NCBI RefSeq assembly: GCF_022682495.2
Contig: NC_071391.1
Span: 40,949,998 to 41,013,997 of the forward strand
Reading direction: 5' to 3'
DNA from: Desmodus rotundus
Taxonomy: Eukaryota; Chordata; Mammalia; Chiroptera; Phyllostomidae
DNA length: 64,000 nucleotides
Shown here: one piece after another, positions 11,351 through 23,639 of the stretch
How positions within the stretch are numbered: position 1 is the stretch's first letter
Layout: each line of letters begins with the position of its first letter
The notes under the pieces: generated by a model
Databases searched by the model: none
Told to the model about the DNA's origin: nothing
Seen by the model: only the letters and a program-made list of their open reading frames with translations
Made by a program: the position numbers and the translations under genes

Positions 11351-13554
11351 GTTTCATTGTGCAGCCAAAGCCAGCAGATACAGGGCAGAATGGAAACAGA
11401 TGAGATGCATTGTCCTAAGTAATAAAAGATTATGTGCTAATCATAGTATCTGACACATCACAGGACCGCTTCTCTTCTGCCAAAGCACCCCTCCTTCCTT
11501 CCTCTGGGCTGATGCAGCCCCACACAAAGCTGTATGGCTTGCCAAGGAGCACAGATGGAATGACAGCCCCCACGTGCCCTTCAGCCAGGCACGCTTGTGC
11601 AGGGTGCCACTTGCCCCACGGTAAGTAGCCTCCTGACATGCCTGAAATTGCTCTCCCCAGGCAACGTGCGCTGTGCTGCGCAACCCTCCCGCACATCCAA
11701 TCCAGCAAGAGTCTGGTATCTGATCAGGAGATGGCAAATTGGAGTCTTGCTTTTGGAATCTGGATCATAAAATGTGGAGAAAAAAACAGTTAATAGTAAC
11801 AGAGGGTAAGAAAGATGCATCCAGAAAGGTCTTGCAGCTGAGTGTGGGGTCGTCAGTTCCGAAGGGGCATGGAAGGTCATGGGGAGCTGACACTGAGGAG
11901 CAAGGAGTACAAAAGGAGCGGGAAACCTGGAAGGCATGCAGACAGCGTGTGATAGAGGAGAAGCCGGCAAACAGGGAGTGCTCCATCAAGTTAGCGACAG
12001 CACTGCACTGAGGAGTGGGAAGGCTGGCCACGGAGGTCCCCCAGCCACCAGGGGTCTGGGGCCAATTTCCAGTCGGGCTCCTGGCACCTTGTACCATTAG
12101 GGCCCTGCCCTTGTGTTGCTGTGAGTCTCGGACTCCCTGCTCGCTTGCCTCCCTCTCTGGGCTGCTCTGTTCCTTTTACACCAAAGACCCCTGAGGAAAT
12201 CCGAAGAGGCTTCACAGAGCCCAAGTCAGGTGAACCCCATCCCTGCCCACCTGCTAACCTTCTTCTCTACAGTCTGGGCTGAGAGGCCAGCCTGGGGCTC
12301 CGGGGTGGGGTGGCAAGGACAAGAGCTGGCTCTCTCCTTCTCTGGGCCTGTTCTTTAGGGCACTGTGGGGGGACATATAGAGTTGTGTCTGGAGAAGGGG
12401 CCAGGTCAGTGAGGCTGAGCTTTAGGGGCCACTGAAAACAAGCTCGGGCCCACACCACTCAGCCATGCTACGGGGCCCAGGAGACAGCATAGAACAGACG
12501 GACAGGGGAAAGCTACCCAGAAGCAGCTTTAATCTGAGAGCTGGGGACAAGCTGCAGCCACAGAGCTGACTGTACAGGAGTGGGCTTCCCCATGTAGGGG
12601 TGCCTGGAGGAACTGTGACCAATCCTGACCTCACCCAGGCCCACAGGAGCCCAAGCACTGGACAGGGCAGGGTGGATAGGACCCCTGGGAGACAGAAGGG
12701 ACCTGCCACCACCGGGTCGGCACCTCCTGGAGAAGCCTCCCCTTAGCGGCTCACCAGGGCAGTTGGTAACTCTTCAGCAGGCTAAAGGATCCCTTATCTG
12801 GTCATCCAGCTCTTCGACAAGAAGGATAGTGGTCCTCTTTTTGCTCTCCAGCCTGTAAAATTGTCCTCTGGTAATCCCCGGAGCTGTTTTAGCTTTGGTT
12901 CTCATACACACACTGCCATCTGCTGGGAGGACAGAGGAACAACCCAGAGGCTGCCCTGCGTTTGGGCTCACGCCAGAGCTCCCATTCAAGGAAAAGCCCC
13001 CCCAGTCCTGCAGCCTCCCTCCCCGACTCTCTGCCAGCTTCCTTTGGCCTCCTGAACCCTCTGGTGCTCCATTAAGGTACTGACCCCTCTTCCTCTCGGG
13101 TTCCTCTTTCCCAAGTCCCCACCTTAGGTACTTGCTCCCTGACCCAGCGCAGAGTATGAGCACAGAACAGGGGCTTTGAGGAGTGTGGACCCGGCCCCTC
13201 TGTCATGCTGGACCAGGCCAGTCAGGGAAGAGAGGCCACAGGGCCTGACCTGTCGTAGGTCCGGACGGGAGGCTCCGTGGATGGGCTGCTTCAGTCTGCC
13301 TGAGGACCACCAGCCCAGAGAACCAGGCCCACTCCAGAGCTGGCTGCACTGAAGGCGGGAGGGGAAGAGTGGGGCGCGCCCCTGCCTGTGGAATCTGGAA
13401 GGAAGTCAAGGGAATCGGAGCAGGAAGAGCCTCCGAGACCTCCCACCAGAACCCCCACTTTCTGTACTGGCCCAGAAAATCGAGGTCCAGAAACAGGGCA
13501 CATCATGCCAACCCTCTGATAAGAGGAACCATGAAAGCTCTTCCCTGCAGGACT
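11351..13554. other. Intergenic, moderately GC-rich, no gene recognised
   Basis: Several 60-130-codon frames on both strands are Pro/Gly/Ser-rich and look like composition effects. No exon with splice sites and family match was found. Confidence 0.5.
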
Positions 13555-13665
13555 CAGAGGACATCTAGTCTGATCCTTTCACTTACAGATGGGGAAGCCA
13601 AGGCCTGGAGGGCCACAGGACAGAGGGGCGCTGTCCTGCCCGAGGTCGCGATGCTAGTTAGTATG
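13555..13665 (-). repeat. MIR fragment (antisense)
   Basis: TTACAGATGGGGAAGCCAAGG then GCCCGAGGTCGCGATGCTAG match the antisense MIR core. Confidence 0.65.
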
Positions 13666-13830
13666 TGTCCTGTGCTTCTTCTGGGCACCAGACTGCCCCA
13701 GTTTGAAGAGGTCAGCTCCTAATGTAGGCTCTGGGCAGCTGATTGGGACAGGTGGGCTGCAGGGGACAGAGGGGGCCAGGGGGCCGACCAGGCTCTGGTG
13801 AGGAAGAAGGCTGAGGCAGCAGCCCCTGGC

Positions 13831-13873
13831 TGCCCTGCCCTGCCCTGCCCTGCCCTGCCCCGCCCTGCCCTGC
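13831..13873. repeat. (TGCCC)n pentanucleotide microsatellite
   Basis: Eight tandem TGCCC units with one variant (CGCCC). On the minus strand it yields a Gly-Gln/Arg repeat in one frame, which is not a real protein. Confidence 0.9.
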
Positions 13874-15114
13874 TGTGTGATGTGCCCCATTTCCCTCGCT
13901 GCTCAGAGCAAGGCCAAGGCAGGAGGTTCTTTACCCCTGCACTTTATTGATTCACCCTTTATTCATGCAATCCTGTCAGTGTATACTGTTTACATTATAA
14001 ATCAGATGTATACCCACACTCCCTCTTAAGGACTTTTCCCTCAAGAATGCAAATGGTTGCAAAGCTGTGAAAACGGTAGGGATAGAGGCACTATGTCTCC
14101 ATCCCCCCCTCCAGCCTCCCAGTGGAGCTTCAGGGAGCCCTCACTATGCCAAGCTGAGACCACCTAGACCTCCCCACGCACCCACTCAGTGCAGCATGTA
14201 CATCCGACCCTCAGTAGAGGGAACGTGAGAAGGAGGAGGAATGAGAGTAGGTGGGATGCACAGGGAAACCTGAGGACGGCATTTTCCCCACACCTGCTTC
14301 CAGAGATGGCCAGGCAGGGCTGGGCTGGGCGCCTGCTGCCTGAGGCCATCTGAAGGGAGTAAGCTGAGTCCAAGCTAGTCTACAGGAGAGCCTCAAGACG
14401 TCAGACAGATGGACTGCAAATGCCAAGACCAAAGGCCGAGAAGCAGGTTTGTGAAGGAGAGAGGGAGCCAAGAATGGGTAACCTGGTGGGGCGTGGCATT
14501 TGAGCAGGAGCGAGTCAGGGACAGATGCAGCAGGCAAGGAGGCGCCTGGTGGGCAATCACAAGTTGTATTTATAGAGTGGGAGGACCTGGAGTTCTGGCC
14601 GACCGGGGTCTGAAGAACTGGACCGAGCAGGTGCATCCTGCAACCGTAAGACTGAGCAAAGGGGAACTGGTACATATCTCTCTGAGCAGGAAAAAATAAA
14701 TCTTTATTTTAATTGTCTATCAAAACCTCTGGGTATGTCTAAAGCTATAGACAAGATAATTAATAGCTAATGCAACAGGCAAACCCCCAGACTACAGAGG
14801 CGTCACACAACAGAGGTTATTTCTTGTTCCTGCTGCATGCCTGTGTCAATCACTCAGGGGTGCAGGCTGACAGAGGATCTGTGGCCTTGGAGCTGGGCCG
14901 TCGGAAACACAGGGCCTGCAAAACTGTGCGAAAGTGGAAGGATGAGGAGGGAGAAAAGTTACTGGGTCTTAACTATCTTAGACCAGACAGAACATACATC
15001 ACTTGTGCTCATAGTCCATTGGCTAGAACCGGTCACATGGCTGAAACCAAACTTCAAGGGCTCTGTACTATGCAGGGAAATATGTATCAAAGAGCATTGT
15101 CTCAGTCACACATT
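13874..15114. other. Intergenic, mostly unrecognised
   Basis: TTTATTGATTCACC near 13944 may be an L2 scrap. ATTGGCTAGAACCGGTCACA near 15018 resembles the end of an old interspersed repeat also seen at 22595 and 38388. No gene. Confidence 0.4.
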
Positions 15115-15661
15115 AAACATTAGACAGGAAACAATTAAAATAAATGACTTGAGCACCCAGCTAAAGAAATTAGAAAAAAGTATACTAAGTAGTAAGAAGA
15201 AATTTATAATAAAAATCGAAACCAATTCATTAAGAACAATTTATTAACTGTCCAGATGAAAGGACTAAAATAAAGTATATGCATTATCAATTAATTATAT
15301 CAAAAAGAAGAAGCACAAGCACACAAAACAGGGAAGTAACCACAAATAGGTACAAAATTAAAATAGTTACAATTTAAAAATATTATACGCTACATTAATG
15401 TATTTTTAAAACTGTGTAAAATTATTTCTAGGAAAATGTTGTTACCAACATTGACAAAGACATGCTAATAATCACGGGAGGTATTGAGAAAATTGCCCAG
15501 AAATGTTTCTCTTGTATGTATCCACACCCATGCTCACTAAACAGTTTTACAAGTGAGTTCATTCGTACCTGTGAGGAACAGAGAAGTCTGACATTGAACT
15601 GTCCCAGTGACTGAAAAGAAAAGGGAATCTCCACGTTATCTGTCACAACGCTAGTAAAATA
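15115..15661 (+). mobile_element. Old L1 ORF2 fragment, sense, part 1 of 3
   Basis: Encodes in broken frames the L1 ORF2 linker after the endonuclease (AAGAAATTTATAATAAAAATC region) and, near 15545, a GTTTTACAAGTGAGTTC segment equivalent to the L1 TGEFYQ region. It is interrupted by later L1 insertions; parts resume at 15946 and 18852. Confidence 0.6.
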
Positions 15662-15945
15662 TTTTTTAGGTTAAAAAGATTTCCATCGCAGTGGACAGAC
15701 AGTATCATATCAGTTTCGGGTGTATAACATAGTGGTTCAATACTTGTATAACTTACGAAGTGGTCACCCTGACACGTCCAGCACCCCTCGGACACCACAT
15801 GGGATTGCTACCATGTTACTGACTAGACTCCCTCCGCTTGCTGTACTGGACACTCCAGGACTGGCAATGGTGCTGCTTAATCCGTCACCTTTTTCACCCA
15901 CAAAGCTGTCAAATCCTGAGGGCAAAACTGGACAAGACATGAGAC
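15662..15945 (-). mobile_element. L1 3' UTR fragment (antisense)
   Basis: CAGTTTCGGGTGTATAACATAGTGG followed by ATTGCTACCATG and CCGTCACCTTTTTCACCCAC matches the reversed L1 3' region also present at 50945 and 52680. It sits inside the older sense L1. Confidence 0.65.
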
Positions 15946-16150
15946 TACAGGTAATCTCACTTTTGAATAACAAAGCAAGAATCTTAAGTAAAATATTAAC
16001 AAATAGATGTTTGCAACATATTTTCAAATATTATAACAATTACCAAGTGAAATTCATAACAAAAATGCAAGGGCGATTTAAAATTAAGAAATATAACTTA
16101 GACATATCAATATACCTAGACATAGGTACTCAGACTAAAAGTTATCATTC
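15946..16150 (+). mobile_element. Old L1 ORF2 fragment, sense, part 2 of 3
   Basis: Translates to KARILSKILTNR and QVKFITKMQG, the decayed equivalent of the L1 reverse transcriptase segment AKILNKILANR...QVGFIPGMQG. Confidence 0.7.
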
Positions 16151-18851
16151 TTTTTTCTAATTTAATCTTTATTATATTTTTCCCATTACCATTTAATCTC
16201 CTATACCCTCCTCCCCCAGCAGCCACCACACTGTTGTCCATATCCATGGGTCCTTTTTCCTTTTTGCTCAATCCCTCCACCTCCTAAACCCCTCCCCACT
16301 AGCTGTCATCCTGCTCTCCATCTCTGAGTCTGTCCCCATTTTCCTTGTTAGTCCAGTTTGTTCATGAGATTCCACATATGAGTGAGATCATATGGTGTTT
16401 GTCTTTCTCTGACTGGTTTATTTCACTTAGCATAATGTTCTCCAGGTCCATCCATGCTGTTGCCAAGGATAAAATTTTATTCTTTTTTACAGCCAAATAG
16501 TATTACATTGTTTAAATGTCCCATAGTTGTTTAAGCCACTCATCTACTGGCTGGATGGACACTTGGCTTCCATATCTTGGCAATTGTAAATAATGCTGCA
16601 ATGAACAAAGGGATGCTTATGTTCTTTCAAATTAGTGTTTGGGTTCCTTTGGATATATTCCCAGAAGTGAGATCGCTGATCCATTTTTAATTTTTTAAGG
16701 TATCTCCATACTGCTTTCCACAGTGGCTGCACTAGTCTGCATTCCCACCAACAGTGCAAAATGGTTCCCCTTTCTCCACATCCTCACCAGCACTTGTTGT
16801 TTGTTGATTTATTGACAGCCATTGCAACAGATATGAGATGGTATCTTATTGTGGTTTTACTTTGCATCTCTCTGATGATTAGTGACATTGAGTATCTTTT
16901 TACCTGTCTATTGGCCATCTATATGTCCTCTTTGGAGAAGTGTCTATTCTGGTCCTTTGCCCAATTTTTAATTGGGTTATCTGTTTTGTTTTTGTTTTTT
17001 TGGTATTGAGTTTTCTAAGTACTTTATAAATTTTGGATATTAACCTCTTATCAGATGTATTGGTGGATATGTTCTACCATTCTGTGGGTTGTCTTTTTAT
17101 TTTGTTGATGATTTCCTTTGCTGTAAAAAACATTGTAGTTTGATGTGGTTCCATTTGTTTATTTTTTCTTTTGTTTCCCTTGTCTGGGGAGATATATCCG
17201 ATAAACACTTCTTTCAAGCTGCGTCTGATATTTTGCTGCCTATGTTTTCTTCTAAGATTTTCATGGTTTCTGGTCTAACATTTAAGTCTTTAATCCATTT
17301 TGAATTTATTCTTGTGTGTGGTGTAATAAGGTGGTCTAATTTCATTTTTCTGCATGTATCCAATTTTCCCAGCACCATTTATTGAATAAACTATTTTTAG
17401 CTCATGGTATGTGCTTGCTTCCTCTGCCAAATATTAATTGGCTATAAAGGTGAGGGTTTATTTCTGGGCTCTCTATTCTGTTCCATTGATCTCTGTGTCT
17501 GTTTTTATGCCGGTACCAGGCTGTTTTGATGACTATGGCCTTGTAGTATAGTTTGATCTTAGGTAGTGTGATTCCTCCAACTTTGTTCTTGTATCTCAGT
17601 AATGCTGTTGCTATACGGGGCCTTTGTGCATCCATATACATTTTTGAAATATTTGTTTTAGTTCTGTGAAATACATCATTGGAATCTTGATAGGAATTGC
17701 ATTGACTATATAGATTGCTTTAGGCAGTATGGGCATTTTAACGATGTTAATTCTTCCTATGCATGAACACAGTATATGCTTCCACTTATTCGTATCTTCT
17801 TCAATTTCTTTCTTCAGTGTCTTATAATTTTCCACGTACAGGTCTTTTACATCCTTGGTTAGGTTTATTCCTAGGTATTTTATTCTTTTAGAAGCAATTG
17901 TGAATAGGATTGTTTTCTTAATTTCTTTTTCTATTAGTTCATTATTAGCATAAAAATGCAACTGATTTCTGGATATTCATTTTATATTCTGCTACTTTGC
18001 TGAATTCATGTACCAGTTCTAGCAGTTTCTTGGTGGAATCTTTGGGGTTTTCTATGTACAGAATCATGTCATCTGCAAGTAAAAACAGTCTACTCCTCCT
18101 TTCCAGTTTGGATGCCTTTTGTTTCTTTTTCGTGGCTGCTGCATCTAGGACTCCCAGCACAACATTGAATAGGAGAGGTGAAAGCAGACACATCTTAATC
18201 AGACATCTCTGATCTCTGAACATCAGTCTGGTTCCTGATCTTAAGGGGAACACTTGTAGTTTCTGCCCATGTAGTATGATGCTGGCAATGGGTTTGTCAT
18301 ATATGACCTTTATTCTGTTTAGGTATGTTCCCTCTACTCCCACTTTACTGAGAGTTTTGATCATAAATTGGTGCTGGGTTTTATCAAACGGTTTTTTTTC
18401 TGCATCTACTGATATGATCATATGATTTTCATCCTTCATTGTGTTTCTGTGGTGCGTCACATTTATTGATTTGTGAATGTTGTGCCAACCTTGCACTCCC
18501 AGAATAAATCCCACTCGAACATAGTGTATGATCTTTCTGAAGCATGGCTGTACTCGGTTTACTAATACTTTATTGAGGATTTTAGCATCTATGTTCATCA
18601 GGAATATTGGCCTATGATTTTCTTTCTTTGTAGCGTCTTTATCTGGTTTTGGAATTAGGATAATGCTGGCCTCCTAAAATGAGTTTGGGAGCCTTCCCTT
18701 CTCTTGAATTTTGTGAAATAGTTTGAGAAGGAGAGAATTTAGTTCTTCTCAGAATGTTTGGTAGAATTCACCTGTGATGCCCTCTGGTCCAGGGCTTTTG
18801 TCTGCTGGGAGGTTTTTTTTAATTACTGCTTCAATTTCATTAAGTGTAATC
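16151..18851 (-). mobile_element. 5'-truncated L1, antisense (reverse transcriptase to 3' end)
   Basis: About 2.7 kb. Read on the minus strand it runs from the NEIEAVIKKNLPADKSPGPE segment through the reverse transcriptase, with a decayed SIDAEK-type motif (here SVDAEK), [15 protein letters not shown], and [11 protein letters not shown] holding the catalytic Asp pair, to the ORF2 end and 3' UTR with a reversed A-rich tail at the left. Stops and frameshifts show it is dead. ATCATTC at both edges (16144 and 18852) is a likely target duplication. It landed inside an older sense L1. Confidence 0.9.
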
Positions 18852-19015
18852 ATCATTCTTAACATGGAAACAGAATCGTTTCTATCAACATCAAGAATAA
18901 GACCAGAATGCACTCTAACACTGTTACTTAACATTGTTGTGCAGTTATTGACCACTACAAATGCAAGACCACCCAACTATCACAAATACAAAATAATTAC
19001 CACTTGAAAAAATAT
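18852..19015 (+). mobile_element. Old L1 ORF2 fragment, sense, part 3 of 3
   Basis: AACATCAAGAATAAGACCAG then ATGCACTCTAACACTGTTAC aligns by eye with the L1 RTRQGCPLSPLLFN coding region, in sense orientation. It continues the element broken by the antisense L1. Confidence 0.6.
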
Positions 19016-19699
19016 TGAAAGCAACAGCTATTGAGGAGAGTTTCTGTCACTAGTTTTGGAACCTAATTTATTTCTGCCTTTTGTTTTAGTTACATAGTAG
19101 TAAAGACATCCTGATACCTGGGGAGATGTATGGAAAAATGACAACATATTTTAAGCTCACCTGTTTTCCCAATGGAGAACTGCCAAAGGTACCTAACACT
19201 TTGCATTTCTTATGCAAGTTTCCTCAATGCTGACCTCCACACTTAGACTCTTGTATGAACACATGTATAAGAAGTCAATGTATATTTGTGGAAATGGCAG
19301 AAGAATCTTTATTCTTAGGCTCTACTTTTTAAAAAAATGAGTTAACGTGACTAGGACATCAGGAATTGCCAATATATTCAAATTTAGTGTATGCCACATA
19401 TATGTGCTTTATTCTCAACACAGTTAAAAATATATTTGAAAATGAAGTTAAGAACAAACACTGAAGGAAGCCCAGCAGCATGAGTTTCTGCTGAATGCCA
19501 TTGAAAGACCACACAGCTCCAGGATGCTAAACACCGTCTAAGCCAAACACGAGGATGCGGACGATCAATGATTCAGTGGAAACCTGTTTCCCCTTCATTT
19601 GCCCAATTGGAGCTGCTATAAAATATGCATGGGAACTTAGTTCTTGTCGGTTTAGGAGCTGTTTCAGATCACTTTATCTGTAGAATCTAGATGTTGTCT
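19016..19699. other. Intergenic, no gene recognised
   Basis: AT-rich; nothing recognised apart from a run of As near 19330. Possibly decayed L1 remains. Confidence 0.4.
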
Positions 19700-19892
19700 T
19701 CTTCATTCATCCATCCAAAGAATATTGATGTTTACCACGTGCCAGATGCTGTTCTGGGTGCTGGGGACACAGCAGTGAGCAAAATGGACCCAACTCCCTG
19801 CCCTCATGCAGCTCATATAAGTACTTCAGAGAAGAAGGACAGGAGAGAAACAAAAGCAATAAGCTGTAGAGGGTGATAAGTGATGCTGTAGC
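19700..19892 (-). repeat. L2 (antisense), left part
   Basis: TTCATTCATCCATCC, CCACGTGCCAGATGCTGTTC, GTGCTGGGGACACAGCAGTG and CTGCCCTCATGCAGCTC follow the common antisense L2 3' consensus. It resumes after an inserted LTR. Confidence 0.75.
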
Positions 19893-20224
19893 CGATTGTT
19901 TGTGTCTGCCCCAAAGCCACATGTTGAAATCCAGTCCCTAATGTGATGGAACAGGGAGGTGGAGCCTTTGGGAGGTGATTATGTCATGAGGTGATGAGTC
20001 TCGGGTGTGGGGTTAGTGCTCATAAAAGAGACTCAGAGAGTGCCCTTGCCTCTTCTGCCACAGGAGGACACAGGGAGAAGATGGCTATCTGTGACCCAGG
20101 AAGCAGCCTCATCAGACACCAAATCTGCCAGCTCCCCAGTCTTGGACTGACAGCCTCCAGAACTGTGAGAAACAAAGTTTTGTTGTTTCTCAGCCACCCG
20201 CACTGGCTAAGACACTTGCCATGG
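19893..20224 (-). mobile_element. MLT1-type LTR (antisense)
   Basis: CCACATGTTGAAATCCAGTC, AGGTGATTATGTCATGAGG, GCCTCCAGAACTGTGAGAAA and TTGTTGTTTCTCAGCCACCC are the reversed MLT1 landmarks. It splits an L2 copy. Confidence 0.75.
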
Positions 20225-20520
20225 ACGAAAATGACACAGAGCAGGAGAACAAGGAGTGTCTTACCTTGAATAGGTTGGCCAGGGAAGGTCCCACCGAGAC
20301 AGGCTATATTTGAGCAAAGATCTGAAGGAGGTGAGGGGCCGAGCCAGCAGATGTCTGGGGCGAGAACATCCCATGCAGAGAGCACAAACAAGGGCTCGGG
20401 GTGGCGCTGCCCAGGCCTGTGTGAGCATGACCAAGGAGCTCACTGTGGTTGGAGTTGGAAGAAAAAGACATCAAGGACATGTGCTGAGAGAGGTGAGGGT
20501 GTTTATGAACTCTGGTGGTC
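20225..20520 (-). repeat. L2 (antisense), right part
   Basis: AGGTTGGCCAGGGAAGGTCC, TTTGAGCAAAGATCTGAAGG and CATCCCATGCAGAGAGCACA continue the L2 consensus that was cut at 19892. Confidence 0.7.
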
Positions 20521-21338
20521 TGGGGGCCCCTGACCACATAATAGCAGGATCCAACCTTCTCTCTGATCCTTTCCCTTCAAGGATCACTGTCTTCCAGTGC
20601 ATTTGGGAGAAACAGCGTTTGTCTCGAATGCATTCTTGACCAGACACACTGCAGCCTGCTCCTCTGCTTTCACCTGGCCATGCCTCAGCCCTCCACTTGC
20701 ACTGTTTCTAGTCACCTTGGCTGGCAGGATTAGCATTCTCCACTGGCTCCAGGCTGCTGCCTCCGCCCTGCCTTTATAAAATGAGAATCCCTTGCTCCAA
20801 CCAGAGACCAGTCCCCTCCCTATTCCTTGGCAAAATGACAAGGCCCATTGCGTGGACAGACTCCTTTCTTCTAAAGGTTTGAAGAAACCGTTAGAGGAAC
20901 ACAATGCAGGAGGAAAACCTGGACATCACCTTACCAAAACCGTAGCTGCCCAGGCATCTCCCGTCACAAGTCACAAGGAGTGATCTCGGGGCTGTCTCTC
21001 ATTAGGCCCAGCTACTCCTCAAACCACAGGTCTTCAACACCTGTCCTCTCTTCCCCAGCCCCTAGGCTGGCAAATTCCTGCCTTTAGACCACCAGAAGAA
21101 GTCCCAAGTTTTACAACATGGCAAACTCCCATGGAAGGAGAACACTGACTTATTCTGACAATCCCCTTAGTCCTCATTGTCTCAACCCCTACTCAGCCCA
21201 GGTAACCCTCTGGGCCTTGTCTTTGCTGAATCGGAAGATTCATGGAAGCACTTTCCCTCTGCCAAGGTCAAGTCTTCTACCATCCCTAGAATGCAGAAAC
21301 ATCTGCTGGCACCTTTTCACTTCTGTGATGCCTCATAC
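20521..21338. other. Intergenic, no gene recognised
   Basis: Unique-looking. Possible L2-like scraps near 20640-20780 and 21180-21340. No splice-flanked exon seen. Confidence 0.4.
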
Positions 21339-21339
21339 A

Positions 21340-21600
21340 ATTAAAAACTATTATGTGTTATGGGGAAAAAATACAATAAAGAATAAATTAAAAATAAAAT
21401 TAAAAACTTAAAAAATATTTAAAAAAATTTTTTTAAGTAACTATTGTGTGTTATGGAAAACATAAAGCAGAAGCCATATCACTAAAATGTTTTAATTTCT
21501 CTTAAAATTAGAAGGAAAAAAATTGGGGAATAAACACAGACAACTGTAATTGAACAGCAACAATATAATTTTTTTTAATTAGAAGGAAAAATAAATTTTT
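21340..21600 (+). repeat. A/T-rich low complexity with L1 tail fragments
   Basis: A repeated AACTATTATGTGTTATGG-like unit (about 21347 and 21440) flanks a simple AT-rich stretch. ACAACTGTAATTGAACAGCA at 21540 is the end of a bat L1. Confidence 0.6.
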
Positions 21601-21924
21601 AGGTAGAAAATGTCTTAATATGTAATATGAACATATTTGTTTTTATACTAATGCAGTCATAAAATACAATCTTAAACATGTTTTATGGAGGATGGGGCCC
21701 ATCAAGGCAAAAAGCACCGAGGGCTGGCGGCAGTCCCCATGTGGCCCTGCAGCCAGTCAGGCTACCACGGGCTGGACCGGACTGGGGCATTCACACTGCA
21801 CAGTCTGCCTAGGCCGCCCAGGTCTGGTAACAAATTACAGCAAAACCCTGTAGCAAATGTGACCCTGTAGCAAAATAGAATAATATTTAATTGAGCATTG
21901 TTATTGATCAATAAAAGACAATAA
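21601..21924. other. Intergenic with a short imperfect tandem
   Basis: CAAAACCCTGTAGCAAATG and GACCCTGTAGCAAAATAG are two adjacent related units near 21840-21880. Otherwise nothing recognised. Confidence 0.4.
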
Positions 21925-22298
21925 AAACTATAGCATGGATGGAACTGGAGAGCATTATGCTAAGTGAAGTAAGCCAAGCAGTGAAAGACAAATACCATAT
22001 GATCTCACCTATAAGTGGAACCTAATCAACAAAACAAACAAGCAAGCAACATAGAGCCAGAGACACTGAAATAAAGAACAAACTGACAGTGACCAGAGAG
22101 AAGGGGGAGGAGGATAAAGGGGGAAAGAAAGGGAAGGGTCAAGTCAAGGAACATGTATAAAGGACTGTTGTCTTTGTCCATGGGTGGGGGGTGTCAACTG
22201 AATGTGGAAAGTGGGGGGTGAGTAGGGCAGGGGAGAGTAATGGGGAAAAAATAAGGACAACTGTAATTGAACAACAATAAAAACAAATTTTTAAAAGC
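21925..22298 (+). mobile_element. 5'-truncated L1 3' end (sense)
   Basis: ATGGATGGAACTGGAGAGCA, TAAGTGAAGTAAGCCAAGC and ACCATATGATCTCACCTAT are the L1 3' end of ORF2. A G-rich 3' UTR and ACAACTGTAATTGAACAACA plus A-rich tail follow. Confidence 0.9.
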
Positions 22299-22594
22299 TA
22301 CAATTATAGATTACATAAATATCTCCCAGTGAGAAAATGGGCATCAACCCAATTAAGTTATGAAAAAAAGACGAGGGGGAGAAAATTAGGTAGAATTAAG
22401 CTGGGGTTTTTGGTGTGTATGTGTATGTGGTGACTCTTCTAGGCTCTGGGTCCTTGATCCATCCCTTCTGGAAGCAGGTCAGACATCGAATCATAACAGT
22501 GTGCACCTCATAATAGTAGTAGTGATGGTAGTAGCGTTTAATCTGAGGCAAGCTCTATTTTAAGCACTGTGCATGCAGACTTACTAATTCTTTG
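22299..22594. other. Intergenic, no gene recognised
   Basis: Short unique stretch with a TGTGTATGTGTATGTGGTGA simple run near 22415. Confidence 0.4.
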
Positions 22595-22900
22595 CAAGTC
22601 AGGATACTTTCAGCTGCAAGAGATAGAAATCCAAATCAAGCAAGCTTACCATGTAAAAATATGGGAGGAGTGTGTTGGCTCCCATGGCTGAGTAGAGTTC
22701 AGGGCAGCTCATGAGTGAAAGAAGGAGCAGGAGAGTCTTGGGAGGTGGAGCCCGGATCAACACCAGCAGGCTTGCTCTCCATCCATCTCATTTCTGCTTT
22801 TTTCTGTTGGCCTTTCACCTTCAGACAGGCCTATTCCACAAGGTGGGGAAAATAGTTGCCTAGAAACCCCAACCTTGCATCTATCTGTCTTAGTTTGGGC
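22595..22900. repeat. Old mammalian interspersed repeat, family not named
   Basis: AGCTGCAAGAGATAGAAATCC, TATGGGAGGAGTGTGTTGGC and TTGCTCTCCATCC resemble a common mammalian repeat also found, split by a VES SINE, at 38388-39005. Confidence 0.5.
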
Positions 22901-23639
22901 TCCCCTAAAGCAGACTCCAAGGCAAGAGTTTGGGTGCAGTACTAAAGAGGCCCAATGAGGGAGTCACAAAGTGAGACAGGAAGGAGAGGAAGCCCCAGAA
23001 TGGATGTGTGAATGAGCAGGTTACAGCTGGAGCACCTGGGGCTCAATCCCACTGGGGTGCCTCAAAAGAATGTGCAGAGAACCAACCCTTCAGGTTGCCT
23101 GCCTATAAAGCAAGCAAGCTGAAGTATTTACCTACCAGCTCATCATCTGAGAGTTGCTCTGTGGGTGATAGCTCTCCAGTAGGTCCAGCTTACCCCTCAA
23201 GCCAGAGAACAGTCCTATACAGAGAAACACAGGACCCCAACTTGTGTATAGAAACTGTCTTCGGGTGAGCTCAGGGGTGGGCCAATGAGGTATGCGTGGC
23301 ACACCTATAAGGTCCACTACAACTCCTTCCAGCGCCATGGTACCCAAAGCAGCGTGGAGAGGCTGCTCCTCCAGCTCCACCTCACCCCCTGAGGGACCCT
23401 GACCCAGCAGGCTTCCAACAAGTGCCCATGGTGGACTAATCACAGGTCCAGGGGAACAAAAGGCTGCTTCCTAGGAAGGGGAGTAGCTTCATCGGTCAAA
23501 ATAGAAAAGATCCCATTGTCCTTTCTTCCACCCTCTTCAGTAACTAAAACCCACATTCACTGCGGAAGTACTGCGTTGGAAGGAGAAAGGCTCTGACAGA
23601 TGCAAAACTGCCTGGTTCTCCAGTCTGCACCAACTCCAT
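22901..23639. other. Intergenic, no gene recognised
   Basis: Unique-looking; an L2-like piece is possible near 22880-22980 (CTCCCCTAAAGCAGACTCC). No coding evidence. Confidence 0.4.

Noticed and set aside
11581..13163. Several 90-130-codon frames on the minus strand
   Set aside because: GC-rich composition with Pro/Ser/Gly bias, no domains; shadows of non-coding DNA.
17945..18598. 217-codon reverse-transcriptase-like frame as a gene
   Set aside because: It is L1 ORF2 with frame damage and target repeats; a dead retrotransposon, not a host gene.
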